DNA of 19,562 nt from JACQBY01 sp041486115 (GCA_041486115.1 JBGPKT010000039.1:1-19562), one strand, 5' to 3'. Numbered from the stretch's first letter, positions 1 to 7,286 are shown. Program-made: numbers and translations. The notes: a model not told the origin generated them from the sequence alone.

Positions 1-1
1 T

Positions 2-1177
2 GAAATGTACAACAAGACCCTGGGAATTATCGGCATCGGCCAGATCGGAAGTTATGTGGCGAAAGTCGCTCAGGGGATGGGAATGCAGGTGATTGGATAT
101 GACCCTTATCTGTCGGAAGAAAATGCCAAAAAAATGGGGGTTGAACAGGTTGACCTGGACACGCTCTTCAGAAAGTCTGACTATATCACACTCCATATAC
201 CGCTGACGGCAGAAACAAAAAATTTAATCAGTAAAGAAACCATCGCCGTGATGAAAAAAGGGGTTCGGATCATTAATTGCGCCAGAGGGGGCATTATTAA
301 TGAAACGGACCTGTATGAAGCGTTGAAATCGGGTAAAGTGGCCGGCGCCGCTCTTGATGTTTTTGAAAAAGAACCTGTTGATCCCAAACACCCCCTGTTG
401 ACGCTCGATAATTTTATCGCCACGCCCCATCTTGGCGCGTCAACGACAGAAGCGCAGGAAAATGTCGCTTTTGCGGTGGCGGAACAGGTGGTCGATTATT
501 TAGTCCGGGGAATCATCCGGAATGCGGTCAACCTTCCTTCGGTCTCTCCCGACCTCCTTCCCGAAGTGCAGCTTTATCTGACCCTTGCCGAAAAACTCGG
601 CTCGCTTCAGTCCCAATTATATGAGGGGGGCCTTCAAAAAGTTGAAATAGAGTACCGCGGAAGAGTGTCGGAGCTTTCTACGGCTCAAATCACCATTGCC
701 GTGCTGAAAGGGCTGTTAAGCCCGATTCTCGAAAATAGCGTGAATTACGTCAATGCCCCGATTATCGCAAAAGAACGGGGAATTTCGGTCCATGAAACAA
801 AAACCAGCGATGCGGCAGATTTCTCCAGCATGATCGTTGTCCGAGTTTACACCTCGCACACCAGCGGTTATGTGGCAGGGGCCCTATACAGCCAGAAAGA
901 CCCCAGAATTGTGGAAATCGATGGATTTACGCTCGAAGTTGTCCCCGAAGGGTGCATGTTGTTAATTGCCAATAATGATAAACCGGGCGTGATCGGGAAT
1001 CTCGGAACCCTGTTGGGCGACCACAATATCAATATTGCCAGAATGCAATTAAGCCGTGAAAAAATCGCGGGGAAAGCCCTTTCAGTCGTTAGCGTGGATA
1101 CTCCTCTTTCTCCCCAGGTTCTGGCCAAGATGAAGAAATTACCGAATATATTGTCAGTCAAACAGATTGTCCTATAA
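2..1177 (+). CDS. serA: D-3-phosphoglycerate dehydrogenase, 5'-truncated by window edge
   Basis: This enzyme oxidises 3-phosphoglycerate with NAD+ in the first committed step of serine biosynthesis in the cytoplasm. The frame is open back to base 2. The visible 390 residues (numbered from the Met at base 5) lack the N-terminal part of the substrate domain, roughly 140 residues of the usual 525 or so, which lies upstream. Visible parts are the nucleotide-binding GIGQIG loop (residues 9-14), the catalytic Arg94 in the CARGG motif, Glu123 in the DVFEKEP motif, and His142 in TPHLGAS. An allosteric substrate-binding domain follows (about 187-310), then a C-terminal ACT domain (about 318-390) with the DKPGVIG motif, which in this family binds serine for feedback inhibition. 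This is the long, ACT-containing SerA type. The stop is 17 nt before hisZ, so co-transcription is likely. The Met at base 5 is internal, not the true start. Confidence 0.95.
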   Translation, partial: EMYNKTLGIIGIGQIGSYVAKVAQGMGMQVIGYDPYLSEENAKKMGVEQVDLDTLFRKSDYITLHIPLTAETKNLISKETIAVMKKGVRIINCARGGIINETDLYEALKSGKVAGAALDVFEKEPVDPKHPLLTLDNFIATPHLGASTTEAQENVAFAVAEQVVDYLVRGIIRNAVNLPSVSPDLLPEVQLYLTLAEKLGSLQSQLYEGGLQKVEIEYRGRVSELSTAQITIAVLKGLLSPILENSVNYVNAPIIAKERGISVHETKTSDAADFSSMIVVRVYTSHTSGYVAGALYSQKDPRIVEIDGFTLEVVPEGCMLLIANNDKPGVIGNLGTLLGDHNINIARMQLSREKIAGKALSVVSVDTPLSPQVLAKMKKLPNILSVKQIVL

Positions 1178-1194
1178 ATCCAGTTAAGCCTTTC

Positions 1195-2226
1195 ATGGCC
1201 GCCCCTGGCCAGAAATTTAAGCCGATGAAGAAAGTCTTGGACCGGTCTTTAGCCATGATTCCGCAGGGAGTGGTCACTTTACTTCCAGATGCCACTGTTT
1301 TAAGACGGAAGATTGAGGCAAAGGGGATGGCGGTCCTCAAAAAGTATCATTTCGAGGAGGTGATAACCCCTCTTTTTGAATACCTCGATGTATTATCCCT
1401 TGGGCTCGGGGAGGCGTTAATCGCAAAAGGGTACAAATTTATTGACCGGTCGAACGGCCGGTTCATGCTCCTCCGGCCCGATATTACTCCTCAAATCGCC
1501 CGGATGGTTTCCATGCATTTTAAAGATCATCCCAAACCCCTTCGCCTTGGTTATTTTTCCAATGTCTTCAGGCATGAAGAAGCTCACGCCGGCAGGGAAA
1601 GAGAGATCTTTCAAATCGGCGGAGAAATTATCGGCGGAGAAAAGCCTTCCGAAGATGCCGAGCTTCTGATGGTGGTAGTTGACATTTTAAAAGCCCTGAA
1701 ATTGAATCAGTTTAAGATTGTTTTAGGGCATGCCGGATTTTTTAAAAGTATTTTAAGCCACTGTCCTCCCGAAACTCAAAAAGAAATTCAAACGTCCATT
1801 GCCCGGAAAGAAATTTCCAATCTCGAATCGATACTCAAACGTGAAAATATAGACGCGAAAACCTCCGGCCAGTTGTTAGAGATTTCAAGGCTTTTTGGCC
1901 AGGGAGATGTTTTTGCGCGGGCCAGGAAGATTTCAAAAGAACCGAAAGCCCTCAAGGCGCTAGACCATTTAAAGGCGATTTATAAAATATTACAGCAGAA
2001 AAAAATGGATAAACATCTCCTGATCGATCTGGGCGAAGTCAGAGACTTTGATTATTACACCGGGATCGTCTTTGAGATTTTTCTTGAGGGCGTCGGATAT
2101 GAGATTGGCGGAGGCGGCAGATATGACGACCTTATCGGAAAATTCGGTTACGACTGCCCCTCCCGCGGGTTTGCCCTTGATGTCGAAAAGATCCAGATGG
2201 CGTTGACCAAGCAAAATAATGAATAA
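1195..2226 (+). CDS. hisZ: ATP phosphoribosyltransferase regulatory subunit HisZ
   Basis: The 343-residue protein is a class II histidyl-tRNA synthetase-like fold without the C-terminal anticodon-binding domain, the hallmark of HisZ. HisZ pairs with short-form HisG to make a regulated enzyme for the first step of histidine synthesis. Visible motifs are the LLRPDITPQIAR block (residues 92-103), the RHEEAHAGREREIFQIG motif 2-like block (126-142), DFDYYTGIVFE (284-294, where HisZ differs from HisS) and GGGGRYDDLIG (305-315). At this length HisS (about 420 residues or more) is unlikely. No clear Shine-Dalgarno precedes ATG 1195 or the alternative in-frame ATG 1225, so the exact start is uncertain. 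It lies 17 nt after serA and overlaps dnaB by 8 nt. hisG is not in the window. Linkage of hisZ to serA is familiar in Geobacter-like genomes (from memory). Confidence 0.88.
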   Translation: MAAPGQKFKPMKKVLDRSLAMIPQGVVTLLPDATVLRRKIEAKGMAVLKKYHFEEVITPLFEYLDVLSLGLGEALIAKGYKFIDRSNGRFMLLRPDITPQIARMVSMHFKDHPKPLRLGYFSNVFRHEEAHAGREREIFQIGGEIIGGEKPSEDAELLMVVVDILKALKLNQFKIVLGHAGFFKSILSHCPPETQKEIQTSIARKEISNLESILKRENIDAKTSGQLLEISRLFGQGDVFARARKISKEPKALKALDHLKAIYKILQQKKMDKHLLIDLGEVRDFDYYTGIVFEIFLEGVGYEIGGGGRYDDLIGKFGYDCPSRGFALDVEKIQMALTKQNNE

Positions 2227-3577
2227 AAGGTCTGAATTGTCCGAGATATCCCTGCAAAAACTTCCTCCTCAAAATCTTGAAGCCGAACAATCGGTTCTGG
2301 GTGCGATTTTACTTGAAAATACCACGATCAATAAGGCGCTGGAGATCCTCCGTCTCGAAGATTTTTATAAAGAAAGCCACCGGAAAATATTTTCGGCCAT
2401 GATCGATTTGAGCGAGCGGAATGAAGGAATTGATTTAATTACCTTAACCGAACAATTAAAGATCAAAAACCATCTGGAGGCCGTTGGCGGAGCCTCGTAT
2501 ATCTCTTTATTAAGCAATTTCATTCCGACTTCGGCCAACGTGAAATATCACTCGAAGATTATTCATGAAAAAGCGCTATTGAGAAACTTGATATACACCG
2601 CTCATGAAATTGAGGTCATGTGCTACGAGTTTTCGGAAGATGTTCCCGAACTCATGGATCTGGCAGAAAAAAAAGTATTTGAAATTTCCCAGCAGAATAT
2701 TCGCTCTTCATTTTACCCGATCAAAGAGATCGTCAAAGACACTTTCGAAGTTATTGAAAAGCTGTACGAAACCAAAGAGGGCATTACCGGCGTTCCAAGC
2801 GGGTTCAAGGGGCTTGATAAAATGACCACCGGATTCCAGCCGTCAGACCTGGTGATCATTGCGGGACGGCCTTCCATGGGTAAAACCGCGCTGGTCTTGA
2901 ATATCGCCCAGTATGCCGCGATTTCAAAAAAAGCAACGGTGGCGCTTTTCAGTCTTGAAATGTCGAGAGAACAACTGGTTTTAAGAATGCTCTGTTCAGA
3001 GGCCCGAGTCGATGCGCATAAGCTCCGTTCAGGTTTCTTGGGGCGGGAAGACTGGCCGAAACTGACCCACGCCGCGGGGAAAATGACCGAAACCAAGATT
3101 TTTATCGACGATACGGCGGCCATCTCGATCCTCGAAATGAGGGCAAAAGCCCGCCGGTTAAAAGCGGAGCATCAGCTTCATTTAATCATCGTAGACTATT
3201 TACAGCTGATGAAGGGGAGAGGAAATGCCGATACGCGCGAACAGGAGATTTCCGACATTTCGCGGAGCCTTAAATCGCTGGCCAAAGAACTTCAGGTTCC
3301 CGTTGTTGCCCTTTCCCAGCTTAGCCGCGCGGTCGAATCCCGGAACGATAAAAGGCCGATGCTCGCCGATTTGAGAGAAAGCGGCGCCATCGAACAGGAC
3401 GCCGACCTGGTGATTTTTATCTACCGCGACGAAGTCTATCACCCCAACAACGATGAGAAAAAAGGGACCGCCGAAATTATTATCGGCAAACAGCGCAACG
3501 GACCGATCGGCGTCGTAGACCTGGTCTACAATAATCAATATACGCGGTTTGACGATCCCTATTTGCCTCCCCGCTAA
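2219..3577 (+). CDS. dnaB: Replicative DNA helicase DnaB
   Basis: This is the hexameric 5'-3' helicase that unwinds DNA at the replication fork and recruits primase. At 452 residues it has the normal family length and no intein. The N-terminal DnaB domain starts at the LPPQNLEAEQSVLGA motif (15-29). The RecA-like ATPase domain has Walker A GRPSMGKT (216-223), the FSLEMS block (244-249), Walker B LIIVDYLQL (322-330), the LSQLSR and DLRESGAIEQDAD motifs (365-396) and the KQRNGPIG arginine-finger region near 424-431. The ATG overlaps the end of hisZ by 8 nt, and no strong ribosome site is seen, so translational coupling is likely. It closes the housekeeping block, and the next gene has its own promoter about 30 bp downstream. 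The more common rplI-dnaB arrangement is not present here. Confidence 0.96.
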   Translation: MNKRSELSEISLQKLPPQNLEAEQSVLGAILLENTTINKALEILRLEDFYKESHRKIFSAMIDLSERNEGIDLITLTEQLKIKNHLEAVGGASYISLLSNFIPTSANVKYHSKIIHEKALLRNLIYTAHEIEVMCYEFSEDVPELMDLAEKKVFEISQQNIRSSFYPIKEIVKDTFEVIEKLYETKEGITGVPSGFKGLDKMTTGFQPSDLVIIAGRPSMGKTALVLNIAQYAAISKKATVALFSLEMSREQLVLRMLCSEARVDAHKLRSGFLGREDWPKLTHAAGKMTETKIFIDDTAAISILEMRAKARRLKAEHQLHLIIVDYLQLMKGRGNADTREQEISDISRSLKSLAKELQVPVVALSQLSRAVESRNDKRPMLADLRESGAIEQDADLVIFIYRDEVYHPNNDEKKGTAEIIIGKQRNGPIGVVDLVYNNQYTRFDDPYLPPR

Positions 3578-3609
3578 CATACAAAAAAGATTTTACGGAC
3601 CATCAATAT

Positions 3610-3639
3610 TTGACATCTTTCCAAATAAAGTCTTATAAT
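3610..3639 (+). promoter_or_regulatory. Sigma-70-type promoter of the tatA operon
   Basis: A consensus -35 hexamer TTGACA (3610-3615) and a consensus -10 hexamer TATAAT (3634-3639) are separated by 18 bp. Transcription would begin near 3646, about 24 nt before the tatA start, leaving room for the AGAGG ribosome site at 3661-3665. Both hexamers match the housekeeping consensus exactly, so strong constitutive transcription of tatA and the TPR lipoprotein gene is expected. Confidence 0.85.
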
Positions 3640-3669
3640 CAATGTATTATCTGAAAGAAAAGAGGTCTT

Positions 3670-3882
3670 ATGTTTGGAATCGGAATGCCCGAGCTCATAG
3701 TGATTTTGTTGATAGTCCTTGTATTATTTGGGGCCAACCGCCTTCCCGAAATCGGAACCGGATTAGGAAAAGCGATCCGGGGGTTTAAAAAAGGGATAAG
3801 CGAGCCGACGGAAATCAACGTCACCCCGGACCCGAAGGCCTCAAGTGTTCATGATAAAGAAAAAAAAGAGGATAAGAGCTGA
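3670..3882 (+). CDS. tatA: Sec-independent protein translocase TatA/TatE family protein
   Basis: This 70-residue inner-membrane protein is the pore-forming or membrane-thinning component of the twin-arginine translocase, which exports folded proteins. An N-terminal transmembrane helix (about residues 6-21) is followed by the FGANRLPEIGTGLGK hinge and amphipathic helix (20-34). A charged, lysine/glutamate-rich tail with no predicted structure completes it. Length and motif order match TatA; TatB would normally be longer. The start has an AGAGG ribosome site 4 nt upstream and a clear promoter. No tatB or tatC is adjacent, so the rest of the system must be elsewhere. The TGA stop lies 4 nt before the preferred start of the next gene, indicating one operon. 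Confidence 0.93.
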   Translation: MFGIGMPELIVILLIVLVLFGANRLPEIGTGLGKAIRGFKKGISEPTEINVTPDPKASSVHDKEKKEDKS

Positions 3883-3886
3883 ATTT

Positions 3887-5740
3887 ATGAAAAAAGTTCT
3901 CATTTTATTTTCCCTCCTGTTAACGTCATGCGCCACCCTGAAATCTCCCGAGACTTACGGAGTACGGGGTCAGCCCTCTGAAATGGAGCAATCTACCACT
4001 CCGTCCAAGGCGAAGGAAAGCGATGTTCCGTCCAGAATCGCAACTCCTGAGGCCTACTATCATTATATTCTGGCCAATCTCTATGAGCTCGAGAATGATA
4101 TTCCCAGGGCCTACCATGAATACAAGTCCGCATTGATTCTCGATTCCAAATCGACAACGTTGCTCTATGAATTGGCCAATTTTGCCGTCCGTGAAAGGGA
4201 TTTAGATTCGGCAGGGGAATATATTCAATCGCTATTAGAGATCGAACCGGACAATCTGGAGGCGATTGTTTTGCTGGCGGAAATTTATGTCAATCAAAAT
4301 AAAATAGGGCCGGCAATCGACGCTTATCAAAAAGCAATCATCATAAAGCCTGACTTTCAGGAGACTTATTTCGAGATCGCTTCTCTTTATATGAAACAAA
4401 AAAAATATCCGGAAGCTGAGAATACCATCTCCCGGCTCATCGCTCTGAAACCTAAATCCCCCCTGGGCTACTATTACATGGGGAGACTGTTTTTTGAAGA
4501 AAAAAAATCGAAGGAAGCCGTCAGCCAGTTTAAAGAATCGTTGAAACAGGATCCCAATTATGAGCCTTCCTGGATGGGAATCGGAATGGTTTATGAAGCC
4601 GAGGGAGATTCTAAAAAGGCCATTTCGAATTACCGGAAATATCTAGAAGTGGCAGGTTCGAATCATCGTGAACCGAGATACCGGATTATCCAGATTTTAA
4701 TGCAGGAGAGAGCCCTCCCCGAAGCCAGGAAAGAATTAGAAGATCTGTTGAAGCTGGAACCCAATGATCTGGAAGCCAACTTCCGCCTGTCCGTTCTTTT
4801 TTCGGAGCAAAAGGAATATTCCAAATCGATACAATTGCTCAAGGTGGTGATTGAACGGCGGGGAAATGACCCCCGCCTGCTCGATTATCTCGGTTCCCTT
4901 TATGAGGCCAGCAACGATAATGAAAAAGCGATCGAGGCCTATCAAAAGGTGATCGATGCCGACAAGACCTATTCCGACGGCTACATTCATCTTGCCTCGG
5001 TCTACCTCAAAGAGAAGAATATCCAGGCTTCGCTAAATGTTTTGGAAAAGGCTCAAAAGGCGAATCCCCAGAAAAAAGATATCTATTATTCCGCAGAGGG
5101 GTGGGTTTACCTTCAGGCCGACCGTCTAGATGAATCTCTCGAAGCTTTTGGCCAGGCCATAAAGATTAGCCCTAATAGTCCGGCTTTTCATTATAATCTC
5201 GGGCAGGCTTTTGACAAAAAAAACCAGTTCGAAGAAATGGAAAAAGAGATGAAAAAGGCGATAGAGCTCGAACCCGATTTTGCCAATGCCTTAAATTATC
5301 TCGGATATTCTTACGCCGATAAAAATATTAAAATTAAAGAGGCGCACGATCTGATCAACCGCGCTCTCAAAGTTCATCCCAATGATGGTTTTATCATTGA
5401 CAGTCTGGCTTGGGTCTATTACCGGGAAGGGGAGTTTAATAAAGCGATTGAAGAGCTCACGCGGGCCATGAAATTTGTGCCGGACGACCCTACGATACAT
5501 GAGCATCTGGGAGAAGTCTATCTCAAAAAAGTCCAGAAACAGCAGGCTAAAGAAGAGTTTTTACGATCGATTGAAATCGATCCGTCGAACCAGAAGCTGA
5601 TCGACCGGTTTAAAGAAGCCGGCCTGGGAGATCCTCAATCCGAAGAGCGGATACAAAAAGCCTTAAAAAAGCTTGAGACCCAGCAAACGCCGTCTACGAA
5701 CAAAACCAATCAAGCCGACTCGCACAACTCCAAAATATAA
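3887..5740 (+). CDS. TPR-repeat lipoprotein
   Basis: The preferred start is ATG 3887, which gives 617 residues. The open frame extends 14 codons upstream into tatA, but only the inner Met yields a proper signal: a short basic N-terminus, a hydrophobic stretch and the lipobox LTSC with Cys15. Ala at +2 of the mature protein suggests outer-membrane sorting by the Lol rule, facing the periplasm. After a linker (about 20-55) the whole protein consists of tetratricopeptide repeats, roughly fifteen, recognisable by recurring A..Y..A.......P..... patterns such as EAYQKVIDADKTYSDGYIHL. TPR lipoproteins of this kind serve as scaffolds for envelope complexes. Some are pilotins or PilF-like proteins for type IV pili, but this one is much larger than PilF. 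Its partners cannot be read from sequence. It shares a transcript with tatA and ends before the pilin regulatory region. Confidence 0.85.
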   Translation: MKKVLILFSLLLTSCATLKSPETYGVRGQPSEMEQSTTPSKAKESDVPSRIATPEAYYHYILANLYELENDIPRAYHEYKSALILDSKSTTLLYELANFAVRERDLDSAGEYIQSLLEIEPDNLEAIVLLAEIYVNQNKIGPAIDAYQKAIIIKPDFQETYFEIASLYMKQKKYPEAENTISRLIALKPKSPLGYYYMGRLFFEEKKSKEAVSQFKESLKQDPNYEPSWMGIGMVYEAEGDSKKAISNYRKYLEVAGSNHREPRYRIIQILMQERALPEARKELEDLLKLEPNDLEANFRLSVLFSEQKEYSKSIQLLKVVIERRGNDPRLLDYLGSLYEASNDNEKAIEAYQKVIDADKTYSDGYIHLASVYLKEKNIQASLNVLEKAQKANPQKKDIYYSAEGWVYLQADRLDESLEAFGQAIKISPNSPAFHYNLGQAFDKKNQFEEMEKEMKKAIELEPDFANALNYLGYSYADKNIKIKEAHDLINRALKVHPNDGFIIDSLAWVYYREGEFNKAIEELTRAMKFVPDDPTIHEHLGEVYLKKVQKQQAKEEFLRSIEIDPSNQKLIDRFKEAGLGDPQSEERIQKALKKLETQQTPSTNKTNQADSHNSKI

Positions 5741-5755
5741 TCTATCTAAATAAAA

Positions 5756-5780
5756 TTATCATATAAATTTAATATGATAA
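5756..5780 (+). repeat. AT-rich hairpin after the TPR lipoprotein gene
   Basis: A perfect 9-bp inverted repeat (TTATCATAT at 5756-5764 and ATATGATAA at 5772-5780) flanks a 7-nt loop, 15 nt after the stop codon. It may help end the tatA transcript or protect its 3' end. It has no GC core and no immediate U-tract, so it is a weak terminator candidate. Confidence 0.4.
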
Positions 5781-5832
5781 CAGTATTCTTGCGCTCGACT
5801 TTTTTATTCCCTCGGCATATCGGGAAACCCCC

Positions 5833-5876
5833 TCACAAGTGACATTTTTTGTCACTTGTGACAACAAAAGTTTGTC
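5833..5876. promoter_or_regulatory. Putative enhancer sites for a sigma-54 activator (PilR-like)
   Basis: Bases 5833-5844 and 5850-5861 form a perfect 12-bp inverted repeat with a 5-T spacer. The right half is itself a dyad, TTGTCACTTGTGACAA (5849-5864), of TGTC-N6-GACA form. A further TGTC occurs at 5873-5876. Inverted or repeated TGTC boxes about 80-150 bp upstream of the start are typical for NtrC-family activators, and PilR sites in Pseudomonas contain repeated TGTC. The centre lies about 130 bp upstream of the predicted sigma-54 start. No pilR gene is in the window, so assigning the activator is inference. The repeat lacks a T-tract suitable for a terminator. Confidence 0.55.
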
Positions 5877-5961
5877 AAAAATATACTAAAATCAATTCAC
5901 ATGCCAGATAAAAAAATAAAACTCGTTGAAAACATAACGAATTTATAAATAAAGTGAATCT

Positions 5962-5978
5962 GGCATATTGAATGCATA
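5962..5978 (+). promoter_or_regulatory. Sigma-54 (RpoN) promoter of the first pilin gene
   Basis: TGGCATATTGAATGCAT carries the invariant GG (5963-5964) and GC (5975-5976) doublets exactly 10 bp apart, with TGGCA and TGCAT matching the -24/-12 consensus. Transcription should start near 5988, giving a leader of about 207 nt before ATG 6195. Sigma-54 control of pilA is established in Pseudomonas, Myxococcus and Geobacter. The 9-mer ATCTGGCAT that contains the -24 box also occurs inverted at 5901-5909. Confidence 0.75.
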
Positions 5979-6008
5979 ATAAACTCCCCAAGTGGAGCGA
6001 TAAAGCCA

Positions 6009-6159
6009 TCGTAGATAAGGCAAAAAGTTCTTGTATATCCTGGCCGTTGAGAAGGGTTCAGGTGCAAGGCCGCAGTCTTGAAGGCGACGCAGGCGTACTT
6101 AGTGAGTACGTCGAGGAACCCGAAAGGCGAGAATGCCGCAAATGAGCCCTTATCGACGG
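6009..6159 (+). ncRNA. Candidate structured 5' leader RNA of the pilin transcript
   Basis: The leader can be closed by a long-range helix: 6014-6020 (GATAAGG) pairs with 6148-6154 (CCTTATC), extended across one mismatch by 6009-6012 with 6156-6159. Inside, 6054-6059 (GGGTTC) pairs with 6116-6121 (GAACCC). Bases 6092-6099 pair with 6105-6112 around a 5-nt TAGTG loop, with one G-U pair. A local GGC/GCC hairpin sits near 6126-6137. It does not match the GEMM (c-di-GMP or cGAMP) riboswitch core found upstream of some Geobacter pilin genes: the spacing of the GGCAAA and GACGCA-like parts is wrong. It could be a regulatory leader or a dispersed structured repeat. The fold was worked out by hand. 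Confidence 0.45.
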
Positions 6160-6194
6160 GTAGAAATAATAACAACAAACAAAGAGAGGTCAAT

Positions 6195-6680
6195 ATGTTT
6201 AAACTCATTCACAGTAAAAAAGGGTTCACCCTGATCGAGTTGATGATCGTGGTTGCCATTATCGGTATTCTGGCCGCCATCGCCATCCCCAACTTTTTAA
6301 AATATCAGGCAAAATCAAAGCAGTCAGAAGCCAAGGTCAATCTGAAGGGTATCTTTACTTCTGAAACTTCGTATTTTGCAGAACAGAATGCGTTTGCTAC
6401 TTTAAAGGCCGCGAATTATGCACCAACCGGGACTGCTCGGTATTCGTTAGCTGTTTTGAATACTACCGCTGAGTTTCCAGGAACTCCAACTCCTGCTGCT
6501 TATTCGGCGACTTATAGCGGCAATTTATGTACTCAAGGTGGAGCTCAACCTGCTTTTAGTAATGCCGCTCCCATTGGTTTTACGGCCGTAGCCTGGGCAA
6601 CGATCAGCAATATAGGTTTCAGCGACCAGTGGCAGATTTCAGATGCTAATTTAATATGCAACAACAAAGTGGGATTTTAA
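6195..6680 (+). CDS. pilA: Type IV major pilin (PilA-type), copy 1
   Basis: The start is ATG 6195, preceded by AGAGG 5 nt upstream; the longer TTG frame from 6078 is not credible. The 161-residue prepilin has a short basic leader (MFKLIHSKKG), then the prepilin peptidase site G|FTLIE with mature Phe1 and Glu5 (needed for methylation and assembly). The hydrophobic N-terminal helix, ending near IAIPNFLKY, follows. The YQAKSKQSEAKVNLK stretch resembles Myxococcus-type pilins. Two cysteines near the C-terminus (in GNLCTQ and NLICNN) probably form the disulfide of the D-region. The Thr/Ser/Pro-rich middle (TPTPAAYSATYS) is a plausible glycosylation surface, which is inference. The gene follows a sigma-54 promoter and a long leader and ends at a strong terminator, as expected for an abundant subunit. 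Confidence 0.92.
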   Translation: MFKLIHSKKGFTLIELMIVVAIIGILAAIAIPNFLKYQAKSKQSEAKVNLKGIFTSETSYFAEQNAFATLKAANYAPTGTARYSLAVLNTTAEFPGTPTPAAYSATYSGNLCTQGGAQPAFSNAAPIGFTAVAWATISNIGFSDQWQISDANLICNNKVGF

Positions 6681-6699
6681 TTAAAACTCGGATCAAAAA

Positions 6700-6733
6700 G
6701 GGAGAAGGAACGACTCCTTCTCCCTTTTTTTTT
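6700..6733 (+). terminator. Rho-independent terminator between the two pilin genes
   Basis: A perfect 10-bp stem, GGGAGAAGGA (6700-6709) with TCCTTCTCCC (6715-6724), encloses a 5-nt loop and is followed by nine Ts (6725-6733). Five As before the stem make it partly bidirectional. It should end most transcripts after pilin 1 and leave downstream genes at lower expression. Confidence 0.93.
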
Positions 6734-6780
6734 ACTGGCAGATATTAAATCTTAAATTAATGCTCTTCAGGAGGATTCCC

Positions 6781-7272
6781 GTGTTTACCGGAAAATTCAG
6801 CAAAAAGGGTTTTACGCTGATAGAATTAATGATTGTCGTCGCAATCATTGGAATCCTGGCGGCAATTGCCATTCCCAACTTCTTAAAATACCAGGCGAAA
6901 GCCAAAACATCCGAAGCAAAAGCCAACTTAAAAGGGATTTTTACCTCAGAGATCGCCTATTTTTCTGAAAATGGACAATACGGATCGCTGGGAGCGATTA
7001 ACTATCCTCCCGCAGGAACGATTCGTTATTCTTATGGTATTGGTTTAAACAACACATCTGCCGAGACGGGTTATTTCGGCACTTCAAATCCAGGCATTTG
7101 GAACAGTTCTCAGGGTTTATGTGCTCAGACGATAGCTTCACCTGCTTTTAGTAATCTTTCTCCCATTGGTTTTACGGCCGCAGCCTGGGCTACATTAACT
7201 CTTAATATGGTAAATGATCAATGGGCGCTTAACGATCAAGCGATTCTTTGTAATGCCCAGACTGGCTATTAA
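6781..7272 (+). CDS. Type IV pilin-like protein, copy 2
   Basis: The start is best placed at GTG 6781: AGGAGG (6769-6774) lies 6 nt upstream, and the leader MFTGKFSKKG then matches copy 1. An ATG at 6760 would put the ribosome site inside the gene. The 163-residue product has the same G|FTLIE cleavage site, an identical N-terminal helix, the FLKYQAKAKTSEAKANLK segment and two C-terminal cysteines (GLCAQ, ILCNAQ). The middle differs, with more Gly, Asn and Tyr. It ends TGY where copy 1 ends GF. It may be an alternative or minor pilin, or a second major subunit used under other conditions. It sits behind the terminator of copy 1 and I find no convincing promoter of its own. It lies close to the ligase gene downstream. 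Confidence 0.9.
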   Translation: MFTGKFSKKGFTLIELMIVVAIIGILAAIAIPNFLKYQAKAKTSEAKANLKGIFTSEIAYFSENGQYGSLGAINYPPAGTIRYSYGIGLNNTSAETGYFGTSNPGIWNSSQGLCAQTIASPAFSNLSPIGFTAAAWATLTLNMVNDQWALNDQAILCNAQTGY

Positions 7273-7286
7273 TAAAATTTGACAGT

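Larger units (their letters stand above)
5741..6194 (+). other. 454-bp non-coding pilin control region
   Basis: No convincing gene lies here. The open frame running through the right half from 6078 is only a TTG-initiated extension of the pilin frame. In order the region holds an AT-rich hairpin (5756-5780), a 12-bp inverted repeat containing TGTC/GACA sites (5833-5864), a sigma-54 promoter (5962-5978) and a leader of about 207 nt with extensive pairing (6009-6159). It ends with the pilin ribosome site AGAGG (6185-6189). Each element is listed separately. Confidence 0.7.

Noticed and set aside
1195..2226. Histidyl-tRNA synthetase
   Set aside because: It is too short and lacks the anticodon-binding domain and HisS-specific active-site motifs; HisZ fits.
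5833..5861. Terminator for the tatA-lipoprotein operon
   Set aside because: The stem is strong, but no T-tract follows and the loop itself is the T-run. Its dyad content and distance to the sigma-54 promoter fit binding sites better.
5885..5910. Divergent sigma-54 promoter on the minus strand using the inverted ATCTGGCAT copy
   Set aside because: The -12 doublet would be GA instead of the nearly invariant GC, and no minus-strand gene follows.
6009..6159. GEMM-type (c-di-GMP/cGAMP) riboswitch
   Set aside because: GGCAAA and GACGCA-like pieces exist, but about 60 nt separate them, without the short tetraloop hairpin and the conserved joining sequence, so the family core is not met.
6078..6194. 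Longer N-terminus for pilin 1 from TTG 6078
   Set aside because: It would place 39 non-conserved residues before the prepilin leader, and the sequence is part of the structured leader. ATG 6195 has a good ribosome site.
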